64,000 nt of DNA from Alentia gelatinosa (Eukaryota; Annelida; Polychaeta; Phyllodocida; Polynoidae), in contig OX465587.1 in NCBI GenBank assembly GCA_950022655.1, positions 29,577,716-29,641,715 of the forward strand. Direction: 5' to 3'. The notes under the pieces are model-generated. The model searched no databases. It saw only the letters and a list, made by a program, of their open reading frames with translations, and was not told the origin of the DNA. Positions 50,550 to 62,331 of the stretch are shown in pieces. Numbering within the stretch: the stretch's first letter is position 1; each line of letters opens with the position of its first letter. The position numbers and the translations under genes are program-made.

Positions 50550-50844
50550 ACCGTAAAACTGGATGAGTTGGCCACTGTATGCCACGACTGGAGTTTGGCA
50601 TAGTGATTTCATGAAGCAAAGCCGAGTGAAGTCCAGAGCCAAAACCTCAGGAGTGGATTGCAGTGGCCGCGACTAAAACGAATCAGGTTTTGATTTTATC
50701 CTTCCCCGTCTCCTTGATTTTGGAATATTACATGATGACAATCCTGTATCCCACTATTAGCATATAAAACTCTGTATGCCAGTCAGCGTGGCATACAGAA
50801 ACTCAATATTAAGCCTATGGGATTTTATATTAGGGGTAGGATAA
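50550..50844 (-). mobile_element. Two-part unit, TTATCCTACCCC / CTGGATGA family, copy 5
   Basis: CCGTAAAACTGGATGAG at the left and TTAGGGGTAGGATAAA at the right; tip ATGAAGCAAAGCCGAGTG. Confidence 0.8.
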
Positions 50845-50867
50845 ATATCGATACTAACGGTGCGAAC

Positions 50868-51609
50868 CAGAGGAGGTGTGAAGCGCAGCGCCCCCTATAG
50901 GGACTTGGTTCATATATACGAGCGCAGCTGCCTCACAGCGCCACTTTCAAACATGCCAGCAAGAGGGAAGGAGCTCTGAGAAGAGCCCACACCAAAACAT
51001 GCAAAATGCAAATAGCTCTTGTGTCATGAATAATAGGCCGATTTTGATAAACAAAACATTGTTAGAAACCTTAGACATGGGCCTATTTAGTGATACACAT
51101 GTCATATACCTGTGCTATGGTTAAGTTTCCTTCTTGTAGGTTGAACATTGGAATTTGTGAGAAATAAGGCTGTATTCCACAACACAAAACAACCATAAAA
51201 TGTGGAGCTCTATTGAGCTCTATTGTGGTTTGGAATAAATTAGATGCCACTCTATGAACATCTGAAAAGATTTTTGATAGAGCTCTAACAGATTGTATGT
51301 AGTAGCTGTTCATAATTAGCCCATTTTTGCAATATTTTTATATAGGAATCTGACTCAGCTGTCATTTAAGTCCAGGTCGATTTACATAATTTCTAAATAA
51401 TGACACTCCTAAAACAAGAATTAAAGCAATAAAACAAAGTAGTATGGACCTTTTGGTGGCGAATCCTCATCTAGAAACACTCTAAAACGTCTGTATAACT
51501 GATTCTGTGTGAGTTACATAGCAGCCTGTCAGAGCATTCGTGGTGCTTTGTTTTGGTTCTGAATTATCGCTCAAAACAATAGGGGGCGCTGCGCTTCTCA
51601 CCTCCTCTG
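50868..51609. mobile_element. Non-autonomous DNA transposon with 31-bp TIR and 9-bp target duplication
   Basis: Left end CAGAGGAGGTGTGAAGCGCA and right end TGCGCTTCTCACCTCCTCTG are inverted complements, continuing inward through GCGCCCCCTAT / ATAGGGGGCGC with one mismatch overall. The bases GGTGCGAAC stand directly outside both ends (50859-50867 and 51610-51618). A CAGAGG terminus recalls hAT elements (8-bp duplications); a 9-bp duplication is more typical of Mutator-like elements. The interior has no transposase ORF. A truncated copy lies at 10084-10422. Confidence 0.88.
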
Positions 51610-51618
51610 GGTGCGAAC

Positions 51619-51912
51619 AGATCAGCATCCAAGTGTAGTACAATATCATGATGGCCGACACCCATCTCATCAGGTCTTCCGTTTTTCTTTTTGTTCATCT
51701 AATTTGTTTTTTATTTAGTAAGACAGACAGTTCCTTCTTATGAAAGATCTTCCACTGCTGGTTTCCGGTTTAAAGAATGGAGTCTCTTTTTCCATATCAC
51801 CTTTCGCTGTCTCTTGAGTTTATCGAGTATTCAATGGGTCCAGAACTATAGCCTAGAAGTCTAGAATAGATAGTTAAGTGTGAATGCTAATTGCAAAAGT
51901 CAGTTGTAGAAA

Positions 51913-51915
<3 letters not shown>
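51619..51915. other. No recognised feature
   Basis: Unique-looking; nothing to annotate. Confidence 0.3.
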
Positions 51916-51917
<2 letters not shown>

Positions 51918-51966
<49 letters not shown>

Positions 51967-52060
51967 CATAATACATATATATAATACATATATAATACAT
52001 ATATAATACATATATATATATAATACATATATACATGTATATATAATATATCTAATATAT
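51918..52060. repeat. (TA)n microsatellite and ATACATATATA decay products
   Basis: About 22 TA units followed by imperfect TAATACATATA repeats. A related GTTGTAGAGATACATAAATA phrase flanks it. Confidence 0.9.
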
Positions 52061-52209
52061 ATATGTTTTTGCAGAGATGCATAAATACATATAAAATATG
52101 TGTTTTCTTCCCAATTATTTCAGTTGTAGAGATACATAAATATACATATAATATACATATTTTTTCTTCCGAATCATTTCGGTTTCCCAGAAATAAAATC
52201 GTATCTATT

Positions 52210-52480
52210 TTCCCGGAATGAGGATCTACTTTGCTGCATCTGAGGTTGCCTCGAGCTGAAACCTCGCTGTGACCCAGGAGCATGTTTGTGTGAGTGGTGG
52301 GCATAGCTCGGTGTTGGTGTTTACACGGTTGTGTAACGGGGACATAGGGCGGGGCCCGGAACCTATTACCTGCGGGTATATGTTAGGGTTTGGATCCCGG
52401 GCCGGCCATGTTCTGGAAGCTGGACTGAATCCGCCACATTAAGGTTCGCGGTAATATTACCGGAGAGTTGGCCTGGACAC
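52210..52480. promoter_or_regulatory. GC-rich patch with GC box, weak promoter candidate
   Basis: GGGCGGGGCC at 52347-52356 and GGCCGGCCATGTTCTGG (52401) are the kind of words found in CpG promoters (Sp1-like, YY1-like). No donor site or ORF supports it. Confidence 0.2.
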
Positions 52481-52529
52481 TGTTTGGAGGAAGGTGTACA
52501 TGAGACTGGTTTCAGTATCTGTGTCCAAT

Positions 52530-53155
52530 GCCTGATGCTTCGTCTACACCACCCCTCCTCACCAGGACTCAGTTCCTGTCTCCTATACCTACCCCTCCAT
52601 CTACCCCACCCCTCCTCACCAGGACTCAGTCTCTGTGTCCTATACCTACCCCTCCATCTACCCCACCCCTCCTCACCAGGACTCAGTCCCTGTCTCCTAT
52701 ATCTACCCCTCCACTTACCCCCCCCCCCTCCTCACCAGGACTCAGTCCCTGTCTCCTATACCTACCCCTCCACCTACCCCTCCCCTCCTCACCAGGACTC
52801 AGTCTCTGAACCCTATACCTACCCCTCCACCTACCTAACCCTCCTTACCAGGACTCAGTCCCTGTCTCCTATACCTACCCCTCCATCTACCCCACCCCTC
52901 CTCACCAGGACTCAGTCCCTGTCTCCTATACCTACCCCTCCACCTACCCCTCCCCTCCTCACCAGGACTCAGTCTCTGTGTTCTATACCTACCCCTCCCC
53001 TCCTCACCAGGACTCAGTCTCTGTGTTCTATACCTACCCCTCCCCTCCTCATCAGGACTCAGTCTCTGTGTTCTATACCTACCCCTCCCCTCCTCACCAG
53101 GACTCAGTCTCTGTACCCTATACCTACCCCTCCACCTTCCCCTCCCCTCCTTACC
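52530..53155. repeat. CT-rich minisatellite (45- and about 60-bp units)
   Basis: Units contain CCTCACCAGGACTCAGTCTC and TATACCTACCCCTCC, with or without an ATCTACCCCACC spacer. The 226-codon plus frame through it is a by-product of the repeat. Confidence 0.9.
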
Positions 53156-53219
53156 ACAACATAGACTGGCCCCAATCCCTGTGTCCTATGTCCTGGCCCT
53201 CTGCTTCTTTCACAATATC

Positions 53220-53335
53220 AGAGTGAATAGCACGCAGCTAATGGCGGGATAGCCTTCATGCAGTATGCTAGAAGTCTATATGTGTCCACTCTAACCTCTA
53301 GGCGATGTATATAGTTTGTACAAGCAGGCTCTAAT
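53220..53335. repeat. Fragment of the terminal-hairpin element (see 40533)
   Basis: ATGCAGTATGCTAGAAGTCT, CTCTAACCTCTAGGCGATGT and AAGCAGGCTCTAA correspond to the right part of the reversed copy at 58410-58496. Confidence 0.6.
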
Positions 53336-53399
53336 AAATGTCCATAATCATATAATCAGATAATATTTCATAATCTCCCAGTGATAATTTAGCGTATCA

Positions 53400-53960
53400 G
53401 AAGCAATAATCCGATGAAATATGAAATAATAGATAACACACAGGCCATTTTGTGTTGGCGATTCTGAAAATCGCTGCGTTTCTCGCTTGGTGTGTCTCCG
53501 GTATAAGACCCGTCAGACATGTGTGAGAATCGTTATGCCGGAGACACACCAAGCGAGTCAAGGCAGCAATCTCTGGAACCGCTAACACAAAATGGCATAT
53601 ATGTGAGATATTATTTGATAGTCATATTTCCAACCGATAGTTTAGTGTCTCAGAAGCAATAATCTGGTGAAATATTAAACAAAATAGCTCAGATATACGT
53701 CATTTTGCGTTGGCGATTCCAGAAATCGCTGCATTTCTCGCTCGGTGTGTCTCTGGCTTAATCACCAACACAATTTGCCTATATGTAAGCAGTTATTTCA
53801 TATTCCACCTGATTATTGCTTCCAAGATATCCTAATTATAGGCAGGAGATATTCCTATGAAACAATATTTCACATACATACCATTTTGTATTGGCGATTC
53901 TTAAAATCGCTGCGCTTCTCGCTCCGTGTGGCTTTAGACACGTCGGACATGTGTGAGAAT
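53400..53960. mobile_element. GGAGACACACCAAGCGAG foldback family, cluster 1
   Basis: Repeated units pair TTGGCGATTCCAGAAATCGC with its complement and carry GCCGGAGACACACCAAGCG / CGCTTGGTGTGTCTCCGG. Between them are GTGAGATATTATTTCATA and AGTTTAGTGTCTCAGAAGC. Three partial units follow one another. Cluster 2 lies at 59945-60795. No ORF. Confidence 0.7.
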
Positions 53961-53970
53961 CGTTACAAGT

Positions 53971-54290
53971 CCCGTTCTTCACGGTCTGCTGCAGGACGCA
54001 TTCAACCATGACGGCCGCCTGATATTACTCGGTCAAGGAGCATGCAAAGCTGCACCGAGACTGGCCCCAGTCCCTGTATTCCCCCACCTGATTCCTGGAC
54101 CAGTCACACTGTAACATTCTTTATCATAACTTTATTTAATAATGAATGTCCATAATCAAAGACTTGAGCAAGTCTATGCTGCACCCTCTAGGACGGTAGT
54201 GGAAAGCTCTGCCATCGTAAAGCGGGATTCACAGAGTGTTCATCTGAGACAAATTCTGCTGAGACTCTGTAGTCGAACACAATCCCTCCG
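53971..54290. other. No recognised feature
   Basis: Nothing recognised on either strand. Confidence 0.3.
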
Positions 54291-54354
54291 TCTAACTCGT
54301 AGGGTTCCATTTCCCTGAGACATGTGTTTTTCTCCTGTTATTGTAAGCGATATT

Positions 54355-55250
54355 TTCCCCTAAAAAGGAACAGAACCTCATGAGATTTTGATCCCTGTGA
54401 GGTACAATAATCCCAGCGTGTGAATTCCACTTAACAAGGAAAAGAATCTCAGGAGATTTAGAACCCTGTGAGGTACATGAATCCCACCGTGTGAATTCCA
54501 CTTAAAAAGGAACAGAATCTCAGGAGATTTAGAACCCTGTGTTGTACATCAATCCGTGTGAATTCCACTTAACAAAAAATAGAGTCGCATGAGATTTTGA
54601 ACCCTGTGAGGTACATGAATCCCACCGTGTGAATTCCACTTAACAAGGAACAAAATCTTAGGAGATTTAGAACCCTGTTAGGTAAATGAATCCCACGTGT
54701 GAATTCCACTTAACAAGGTACAGAATCTCAGGAGATTTAGAACCCTGTGAGATACATGAATCCCACCGTGTGAATTCCACTTTACAAGGTACATATTCTC
54801 ATGAGATTTTGAACCCTGTGAGGTACATGAATCACACTTGTGAATTCCACTTAACAAGGTACAGAACCTCAGGAGATTTTGAACCCTGTGAGGTACATGA
54901 ATCCCATGTGAATTCCACTTAACAAGGTACATAATCTCATGAGATTTTGAACCCTGTGAGGTACATGAATCACACTTGTGAATTCCACTTAACAAGGTAC
55001 AGAACCTCAGGAGATTTAGAACCCTGTGAGATATATGAATCCCATGTGAATTCCACTTAACAAGGTACATAATCTCATGAGATTTTGAACCCTGTGAGGT
55101 ACATGAATCACACTTGTGAATTCCACTTAACAAGGTACAGAACCTCAGGAGATTTAGAACCCTGTGAGGTACATGAATCCCACCATGTGAATCCCACTTT
55201 AGATGAACACCCTGTGAGGTACATGAGTCCCATCGTGTGAATTCCATTTC
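54355..55250. repeat. About 69-bp minisatellite, 12-13 copies
   Basis: The unit contains GAGATTTAGAACCCTGTGAG, GTACATGAATCCCACCGTGT and GAATTCCACTTAACAAGG. It is the reverse complement of the array at 16890-17215. The 194-codon minus frame is a by-product. Confidence 0.92.
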
Positions 55251-55467
55251 ACAGAAGCTCAAAACTCACTGAGTACAATTCTAAAAAAGAGTCTGTTTCT
55301 AAATGCGTTGCAGTCATAATATCAGCTCATGTTGATTTTTATAAAAAAACAGACTTGAAATCATCCATTCAGATTGTGGGACGGTGGAAGTGACTTCGAT
55401 ATGCGTGACATACTATCTGTTGTGTACATTAGAGTACTCTACGAGACATTATCTGGCCCAGTGACTT

Positions 55468-55560
55468 GTTTTATCGGTTACAGTGTCATGCTTATCGGTC
55501 ATATAGTCAGGTTTATCGGTAATAAAGTCAGGTTTATCGGTAATAATGACACATTTATCG
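55468..55560. repeat. GTTTATCGGTAATAAAGTCA tandem repeat, about 5 copies
   Basis: Imperfect period of about 19-20 bp. Confidence 0.7.
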
Positions 55561-55614
55561 TGGGGGAGGTCAGGATAGTACATAGATGTGATTACTAAAG
55601 AACCATTCATAAAG

Positions 55615-55830
55615 TCCAGTAGGACCCCGCCTAACGGACACCCCGCATAAGCGGACACCCTGCACAAGCGGGCACTCCGCATAAGCGGACACCCCGCATA
55701 AGCGGATATTGTTCCCTCTATTAGATGTTGATTTTAATCTTGCTTGAGCAGACACTCTGCGTAAGCGGACACATATTTCGGTACGAAAAGCCGTCTAAGC
55801 CTGTGTGAACGGACACTTCAGAGGGACACC
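55615..55830. repeat. GCATAAGCGGACACC repeat cluster
   Basis: About seven CCGCATAAGCGGACAC phrases. TATTGTTCCCTCTATTAGAT links it to the pogo-like MITE interior at 22125. Confidence 0.6.
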
Positions 55831-56611
55831 CCATCAAATATGGCTTCGGGTTAGCCGCCAGGAGACGAGCCGGGGTGAGCAACGAGCCGTTGGTGTGGAT
55901 CCATATAAAATAATTCATAGTTTAATAACTTCGGATCCAAATAAGATATCAGAGGACGATTTTCAGATTTACCATCACCTCTGTCTCCCCTACACATCGA
56001 TATATAACACTTGTAAGTCGGACCGGAGGAAACTCGAGAACTCCGTGGTGTTCTACTATATGTGCACAGTGAGGAGGGCAGGGGTTAAATAATATTAGAA
56101 ATTCTGCGTCCTTCCTTTTTTTTTTTCAAAACTTTCTTCATTGATACCTGAAAAACTCAGAATGCTGAGAGTTACTTTTTGCTAAATAAATAAAAAAACT
56201 AAAAAAAACCTGGGTTTCTTTTACAATTTGTTCAGTTTTTCTGAATGCATCATAATTACAACAAAGTAGGGTTTGCCATCAGCAACGGTGTGTGCTGGTG
56301 TCAATTGGCATTCTTAAACCTTGGTTGGAATTTTTGCCAAAACAAAGTGCGGGGTAAACTGCAAGGACAAAGATCCGCGGGAATGGTACATAGGTTGGTT
56401 AATTACTAACATAGTATTGAGAATGTGTTTTTAAGTAAACTTTCATATAATATTTCTAAGTATAGGGGTGGGGGAGGGGCAGTGATGGTAGGTTTATAAT
56501 TCTGGGGGCAATGTAAGATAGAGATAGTGTTCAGCATAGTCTGTTTGGTATAGTGTTTGAATTCCTTTAAAGTCGGAGTTAGGCGAGTTTCTGGTATGAG
56601 ATTGTTCCATC
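55831..56611. other. Mostly unassigned; reversed retroposon tail at about 56118
   Basis: CCTTTTTTTTTTTTC then AAAACTTTCTTCATTGATA reads in reverse as a TCAATGAAGAAAGTTTT tail with an A run, like other tails in the window. Otherwise nothing recognised. Confidence 0.35.
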
Positions 56612-56907
56612 TTAGGCCTGGCGTCCACCCTCTACGATATGGCACCGATATGGTCTACGATGTAGGCTACCTCCCGATAAAAAAAAATCAAAATTGCGTC
56701 GGAAGGTCACCTAATATCGGGGCAGTTGACCACGTTTCTCCGATTAGACACCGATAACAAACCCATACAATGCGTGGTGAATTGACATGTCTAGACATAT
56801 GTCTACGATTTTGCACCTTCCCGATATGTCTCCGATATTGACTTTTTGTATCGGAGCCATATCGGTAGGTCTAAATTTCTATCGTAGTAGGTGGACGCCG
56901 AGCCTTA
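56612..56907. mobile_element. GGCGTCCACC MITE, copy 3
   Basis: TTAGGCCTGGCGTCCACCCT to GTAGGTGGACGCCGAGCC. Complete. Confidence 0.85.
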
Positions 56908-57114
56908 CTCTTTTGTTTTTTCATTCTATCCAGGCTATAGAGCGGGGGTACCAATTGACATTTTCTTCAGTTATCTTTTGTACACTGTACTTTTTTTTAT
57001 GACCCCTTGAAATAATCCAGTAATTGTATCTAAATACTCGAGTCTCATACTAATACTGCTGCGGAGTCGCTCACTAAGTACCTGTCAAGCAAATAGGAGA
57101 CCAGCAAACATGAT

Positions 57115-57365
57115 CACAAGTTTATCTCACCCCTCACCTCAAGGGTAATCGAGTCCCAGGGTGAGTGTTAACTGTGAATTTGTCTGAGATTATTTACCAG
57201 GGAGGTCCTTCCATGTGAATCAAATTAAATAGAACTGCATCTGGAATCGTATGAATAAACAATACTCCACCCATTTGGATGCACAGCAATCGTCACCCGG
57301 CGTCACCTCGATGACGATTGCGGAGCAGCCATACTCGTGGAGTATTGTCTATTTATGTGATTCTT
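57115..57365. mobile_element. TTTATCTCACCCC unit with a precise inner hairpin
   Basis: TTTATCTCACCCCTCACC at 57121. The outer arms GAATAAACAATACTCCAC / GTGGAGTATTGTCTATTTAT enclose an inner hairpin GCAATCGTCA-CCCGGCGTCACCTCGA-TGACGATTGC (57291-57326). Confidence 0.7.
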
Positions 57366-57751
57366 AATGTAGCTATATATAAGTTTAACGTCCGTACAGT
57401 TTCGCCCACGGTGGCCCGAAACATGGCTGCCATGTTCACTGGGAACATAGTCTCAACATAACAAAGTCAAATGCGCATCTACCGAGATGGGGTTGAACGA
57501 TTAGTTCTCAAATCGTATAGTTGTCAGTGAACTTGTTGCAGGCCAATTATGTAACACGAACTTCCCATGTGTATTTTCCATGTGCTATTGTCGCCAACTG
57601 GATTCATCAACATATTGATAAACCTTTGTCAAGCGATTTACGAACATCGACCGGCCACTCGTTGGCGACAAAAGAACATCTCAGAGGGGGGGGGGGGGGG
57701 GGGGGTCACTAATCGTTGGCTGACCCTTGCCTAGCTGCCCCACATCTAACA

Positions 57752-58496
57752 ACTAGGAGCAAATAGTATGTTCATCCTAGATGAATGAGCATGCTATTAT
57801 AAATGAATAACAATAAAAAGGTATAAGTTAGAGTTAGCCTATGGATAGTTTTCTGTAACCCAATTGCACCCAGTCAACTTGCAATTTCTGCAACTGTCTG
57901 AGTCTAGGATCCAATCAAATCAAGCACCAGTGGATCTTGAGGTATTTTGGTATTTTGGTATTGAGTGATTGGTCATGGTCAATTGGGCACGGCTCTAAGA
58001 TACTGAGACACTGGCTCCCTGCTCTGTTCTCAATATCACAGTGAATACACACAGATAGTGAAGGGATATTATCCTACCCCCAATAAAAAAACCGCCATAG
58101 ACTTAACATAGGTAAATTTTATGTGGCAGGCCGTGACATAAAGTGTTTTTATGCCACTAGAGTAATAATAATATTGACCAATCAGAGAGCAGGATGTCAG
58201 GTACTATGAAAAAAGTTCTGTTGGTCGTTGACTCAATATTTATCTTTTAGTAATACAAAAGCATAGACGAGGTAGGATAAATACGAAACCGAACTCGAGT
58301 GAGACTTGTCAATGTCTATGCCACTCTGGTCAGATCTGCTCCTCACTACACGACCTTCCCGTCGTGGCATAGACATTGTCAAGTCTAACTCTCGTTCGGT
58401 TTCTACTAAGTCTGTATGCAGTATCCTGAAAGTCTATATGGACTCCTCTAACCTCTAGATGATGTATTTAGCGCGTGCAAGCACGCTCTAACTAGG
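57752..58496. mobile_element. Terminal-hairpin element, copy 2, nested and itself interrupted
   Basis: Reverse complement of 40533-40908 (GGAGCAAATAGTATGTTCAT to GCGCGTGCAAGCACGCTCTA), with a two-part unit inserted at 58069. Possible short duplication ACTA on both sides. Confidence 0.7.
58069..58409 (+). mobile_element. Two-part unit, CTCGAGTT family, copy 4, tip deleted
   Basis: TTATCCTACCCCCAATAAAA to GTTCGGTTTCTACTAA. Between CTCACTACAC and GACCTTCCC the 25-30 bp of the foldback tip (present at 36157-36185) are absent, as if removed between two TACAC words. Confidence 0.8.
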
Positions 58497-58595
58497 CCTG
58501 ACTCCATTAGGATGCCTCGCCTAAGACAAAGCACCATTCCTTTGTCGCCAACAAAGGCACATCAATGTCCCAAAGTCGGTAGATGTCTATTGGGT

Positions 58596-59940
<1,345 letters not shown>

Positions 59941-59944
59941 GAAG

Positions 59945-60795
59945 ACCCTTAAGCTGGAGACACACAAAGTCAAGACCTCTGGGATCGTCAATACAAATTA
60001 GTTTATATGTGAGATATTATTTCATGGGAATATCTCCCGCCCATTATTTGGCATCTCAGAATCAATAATCAGGTGAAATATGAAATAAAAGCTCACCTAT
60101 AGTCCATTTTGTATTGGCGATTCCAGAAGTCAGCCTGAAATCTACGGACCCGTTTGATAATCTAAAGCTGAAGACACACCAAGCGAGAAACGCAGCGATT
60201 TCTGGAATCGCTAACACAAAATGGCGTGTATGTGAGCTAGTATCTCATAGTTCACCTTAAATATTGCTTCTAAGACGCTAAATTATTGGTGGGAAATATT
60301 ACTATAAAATGATATTTCATATACTTGCCATTTCGTGTTGGCGATTTCAGAGATCGCTGGCGATTCTTCCTTGGTGTGTTTCCGGCTTGAGGGTGTACAT
60401 GAAAACCCTGATGCCGGGGACACAGCAAGCGAGAAACGGTAGCGATCTCCAGAATCGCCAACGCAAAATAGCATGTATGTGAGATATAATTTCGTAGTAA
60501 TATCTCCCACCGATAGTTTAGTGTCTTAGAAGCAATAATCAGGTGAAATATGAAAAGATAACTCAGATATATGTCATTTTGTGTTGGCGATCACGGAAAT
60601 CGCTGCAATAATCCCTTGGTGTGTCTCCTGCTTTAAGCGAAGACACACCAACCGAGTATTGCAGCGATTTCCGTAATCGCCAACGCAAAATGACGTATAT
60701 GTGAGCTATCTTTTCATTTTTTACCTGATTGTTTCTTTGACACTAAATTATCGGAAATATGACTGTCAAATGATATTTCACTTTTTGTTTTCTTC
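59945..60795. mobile_element. GGAGACACACCAAGCGAG foldback family, cluster 2
   Basis: At least four alternating direct and inverted copies of GAGACACACCAAGCGAGAAA / CGATTTCTGGAATCGCC, separated by the ATTATTTCATAGTAATATCT and CAGAAGCAATAATCAGGTGA blocks. Confidence 0.7.
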
Positions 60796-60798
60796 TTA

Positions 60799-61332
60799 TG
60801 GCTCGGCGTCCACCTACTACGATAGACATTTAGACCTACCGATATGGCTCCGATACAAAAAGTCAATATCGGAGACATATCGGGAAGGTGCAGAATCGTA
60901 GACATGTGGTTTTTATCGGTGCCTAATCGCAGAAATGTGGCCAACTGCCCCGATATTAAGGGACCTTCCAACGCGATTTTGATTTTTCTATCGGGAGGTG
61001 CATCGTAGACCTTATCCTACCCCTCATATAAATCTTCATATACTTAATATGATGTGACTGTATGCCACGGTTATGGCATACAATTTTTATATGCCACTGC
61101 TGACATATAAAGTTTAAAACATGTGACAGGGTAGGATAAAATCTAAACATCACTCAATCTCATATAAGTGTTTATATGCCATTCATTGCCTTTCGCTACA
61201 GATATCACTCAGCTCCACTTCGTGATATCTTGCCGCGAAGACAACTCATGCCATATAAACAATCATATGGAATTTTGTGATGTTTCATGATAATATCGGT
61301 GCCATACCGTTGTAGGTGGACGCCAAGCCTTA
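60799..61332. mobile_element. GGCGTCCACC MITE, copy 4, with a nested two-part unit
   Basis: GGCTCGGCGTCCACCTACTA at the left and GTAGGTGGACGCCAAGCC at the right. The interior matches copy 1 in reverse up to CATCGTAGACC (61011) and resumes with ATATCGGTGCC (61293). Confidence 0.8.
61012..61292 (+). mobile_element. Two-part unit: TTATCCTACCCCTC module plus GATATCAC foldback
   Basis: Module TTATCCTACCCCTCATATAA to CAGGGTAGGATAAAA (about 61141). Foldback with tip GATATCA-CTCAGCTCCACTTCG-TGATATC (61199-61228). Flank comparison with intact MITE copies shows CC|AT joined in the empty site, so there is no target duplication. A second copy is at 62332-62565. Confidence 0.8.
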
Positions 61333-61429
61333 ATATGACGATTCACTCATTTCCCTGGACAGGGCCCCTGTCTAGGGTGGAGAGTACTTGTCCTACACCT
61401 GTTCCCAGATCCATAACTTGACCCACATT

Positions 61430-61645
61430 GCCGGCAGGCGTACAGCGCCCCCTAACGTGCCTCGATGTCAATACTCGGCGGTCACGTGATGCGCGCATGC
61501 GTGCTGCGTCTGCATTCGACCAGACGACAATTGACGCGCGCTAATTCTCTGGTTCCCGAGCGTCTGGTACCCGCACGCGTCTGCCCGATGGGTACCAGGG
61601 TAGGCGCGCCGTAGTATCGGGTCGGAGATTGGAGAGTGGAGGGAG
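61430..61645. promoter_or_regulatory. CpG-rich promoter-like patch with E-box and NRF1-like site
   Basis: GGTCACGTGATGCGCGCATG then CGTGC (61480-61504) joins a CACGTG box to TGCGCGCATGCG, a good match to the NRF1 palindrome. Both are known core elements of TATA-less animal promoters. CpG-dense to about 61645; a (GT)n-G14 run follows. No exon could be assigned. Confidence 0.4.
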
Positions 61646-61731
61646 AATGTAGGGCGGGAAAGGGTGTGCGTGTGTGTGTGTGTGTGGGGGGGGGGGGGGG
61701 GTATTGAATCAGAGACGGCCCTGGATCTTAC

Positions 61732-61945
61732 CCTTTTCTCTACCTTGTACAAGGGTTATCGTTTGATAAAATGTAAGTTCATTCGCTCGCTAAGACTCTG
61801 TGTGTGGGAGGGGGGGGGGGGGGCATATTTAACCAGGGACGGAGCCCTTGGAGCCCATTGAATAATCTCGGATCTTACATGAAGACCGTTCTCTGTACCT
61901 TGTACAAGGGTTATCGTTTGATAAAATTTAAGTTCGTTCGCTAAG
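61732..61945. repeat. Direct duplication of about 155-bp spacing
   Basis: CTTGTACAAGGGTTATCGTT and TGATAAAATGTAAGTTCATT at 61744 recur at 61898 with two differences. A poly-G run lies before each copy or between them (61684-61700, 61808-61822). Confidence 0.75.
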
Positions 61946-62034
61946 ATAGTATTAGCCGTCCATAAGATCGTACATCGGTGTTGAATCAAGTTTGCTCACA
62001 TCGTCCCAGGCTGTCTATGGCATACATACACAAT

Positions 62035-62163
62035 ATTGACTGTTTTTAGATACAAGCGGCCATATGCTCCTAAGATTTGACGGATAGTAATATCCAAGCA
62101 AATGCGGATATTGCGTCGAAGGAACTCCGAGGAGCATACTATCTGTTTTTATCTGAAACCAGT
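62035..62163. repeat. CCAGTC foldback, copy 4
   Basis: TTGACTGTTTTTAGATACAA pairs imperfectly with TTTTTATCTGAAACCAGTC; tip GTAATATC-CAAGCAAATGC-GGATATTGC. No module follows; the next unit (62165) begins immediately. Confidence 0.7.
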
Positions 62164-62164
62164 C

Positions 62165-62331
62165 TTTATCCTACCCCTAATATAAAATACCATAGGCTTA
62201 ACATTGAGTTTCCGTATGGCACGCTGACTGGCATACAGACTTTTATATGCCACTAGTGGCATACAGAATTGTTATCACGTAATATTCCAAAATAGAGGAG
62301 ACAGGGTAGGATAAAATCAAAACCTGATTCG
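62165..62331 (+). mobile_element. TTATCCTACCCC module (CTGGATGA family) with foldback cut off
   Basis: Module complete (TTTATCCTACCCCTAATATA to ACAGGGTAGGATAAAA); the foldback stops after AACCTGATTCGT. Confidence 0.75.

Larger units (their letters stand above)
57470..58595. mobile_element. CCCATCTACCGA MITE, copy 3, split by a nested element
   Basis: Left part 57470-57751 (GCGCATCTACCGAGATGGGG, G20 at 57687-57706, TTGCCTAGCTGCCCC). Right part 58497-58595 (TGACTCCATTAGGATGCC to AGTCGGTAGATGTCTATTGG). The two halves join in the same order as the uninterrupted copy at 14819-15308. Confidence 0.75.

Noticed and set aside
52484..53226. 226-codon proline-rich frame
   Set aside because: Translation of a CT-rich minisatellite; all three plus frames are open in parts.
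54678..55262. 194-codon minus frame with repeated SHEIMYLVKWNSHG words
   Set aside because: By-product of the 69-bp minisatellite.
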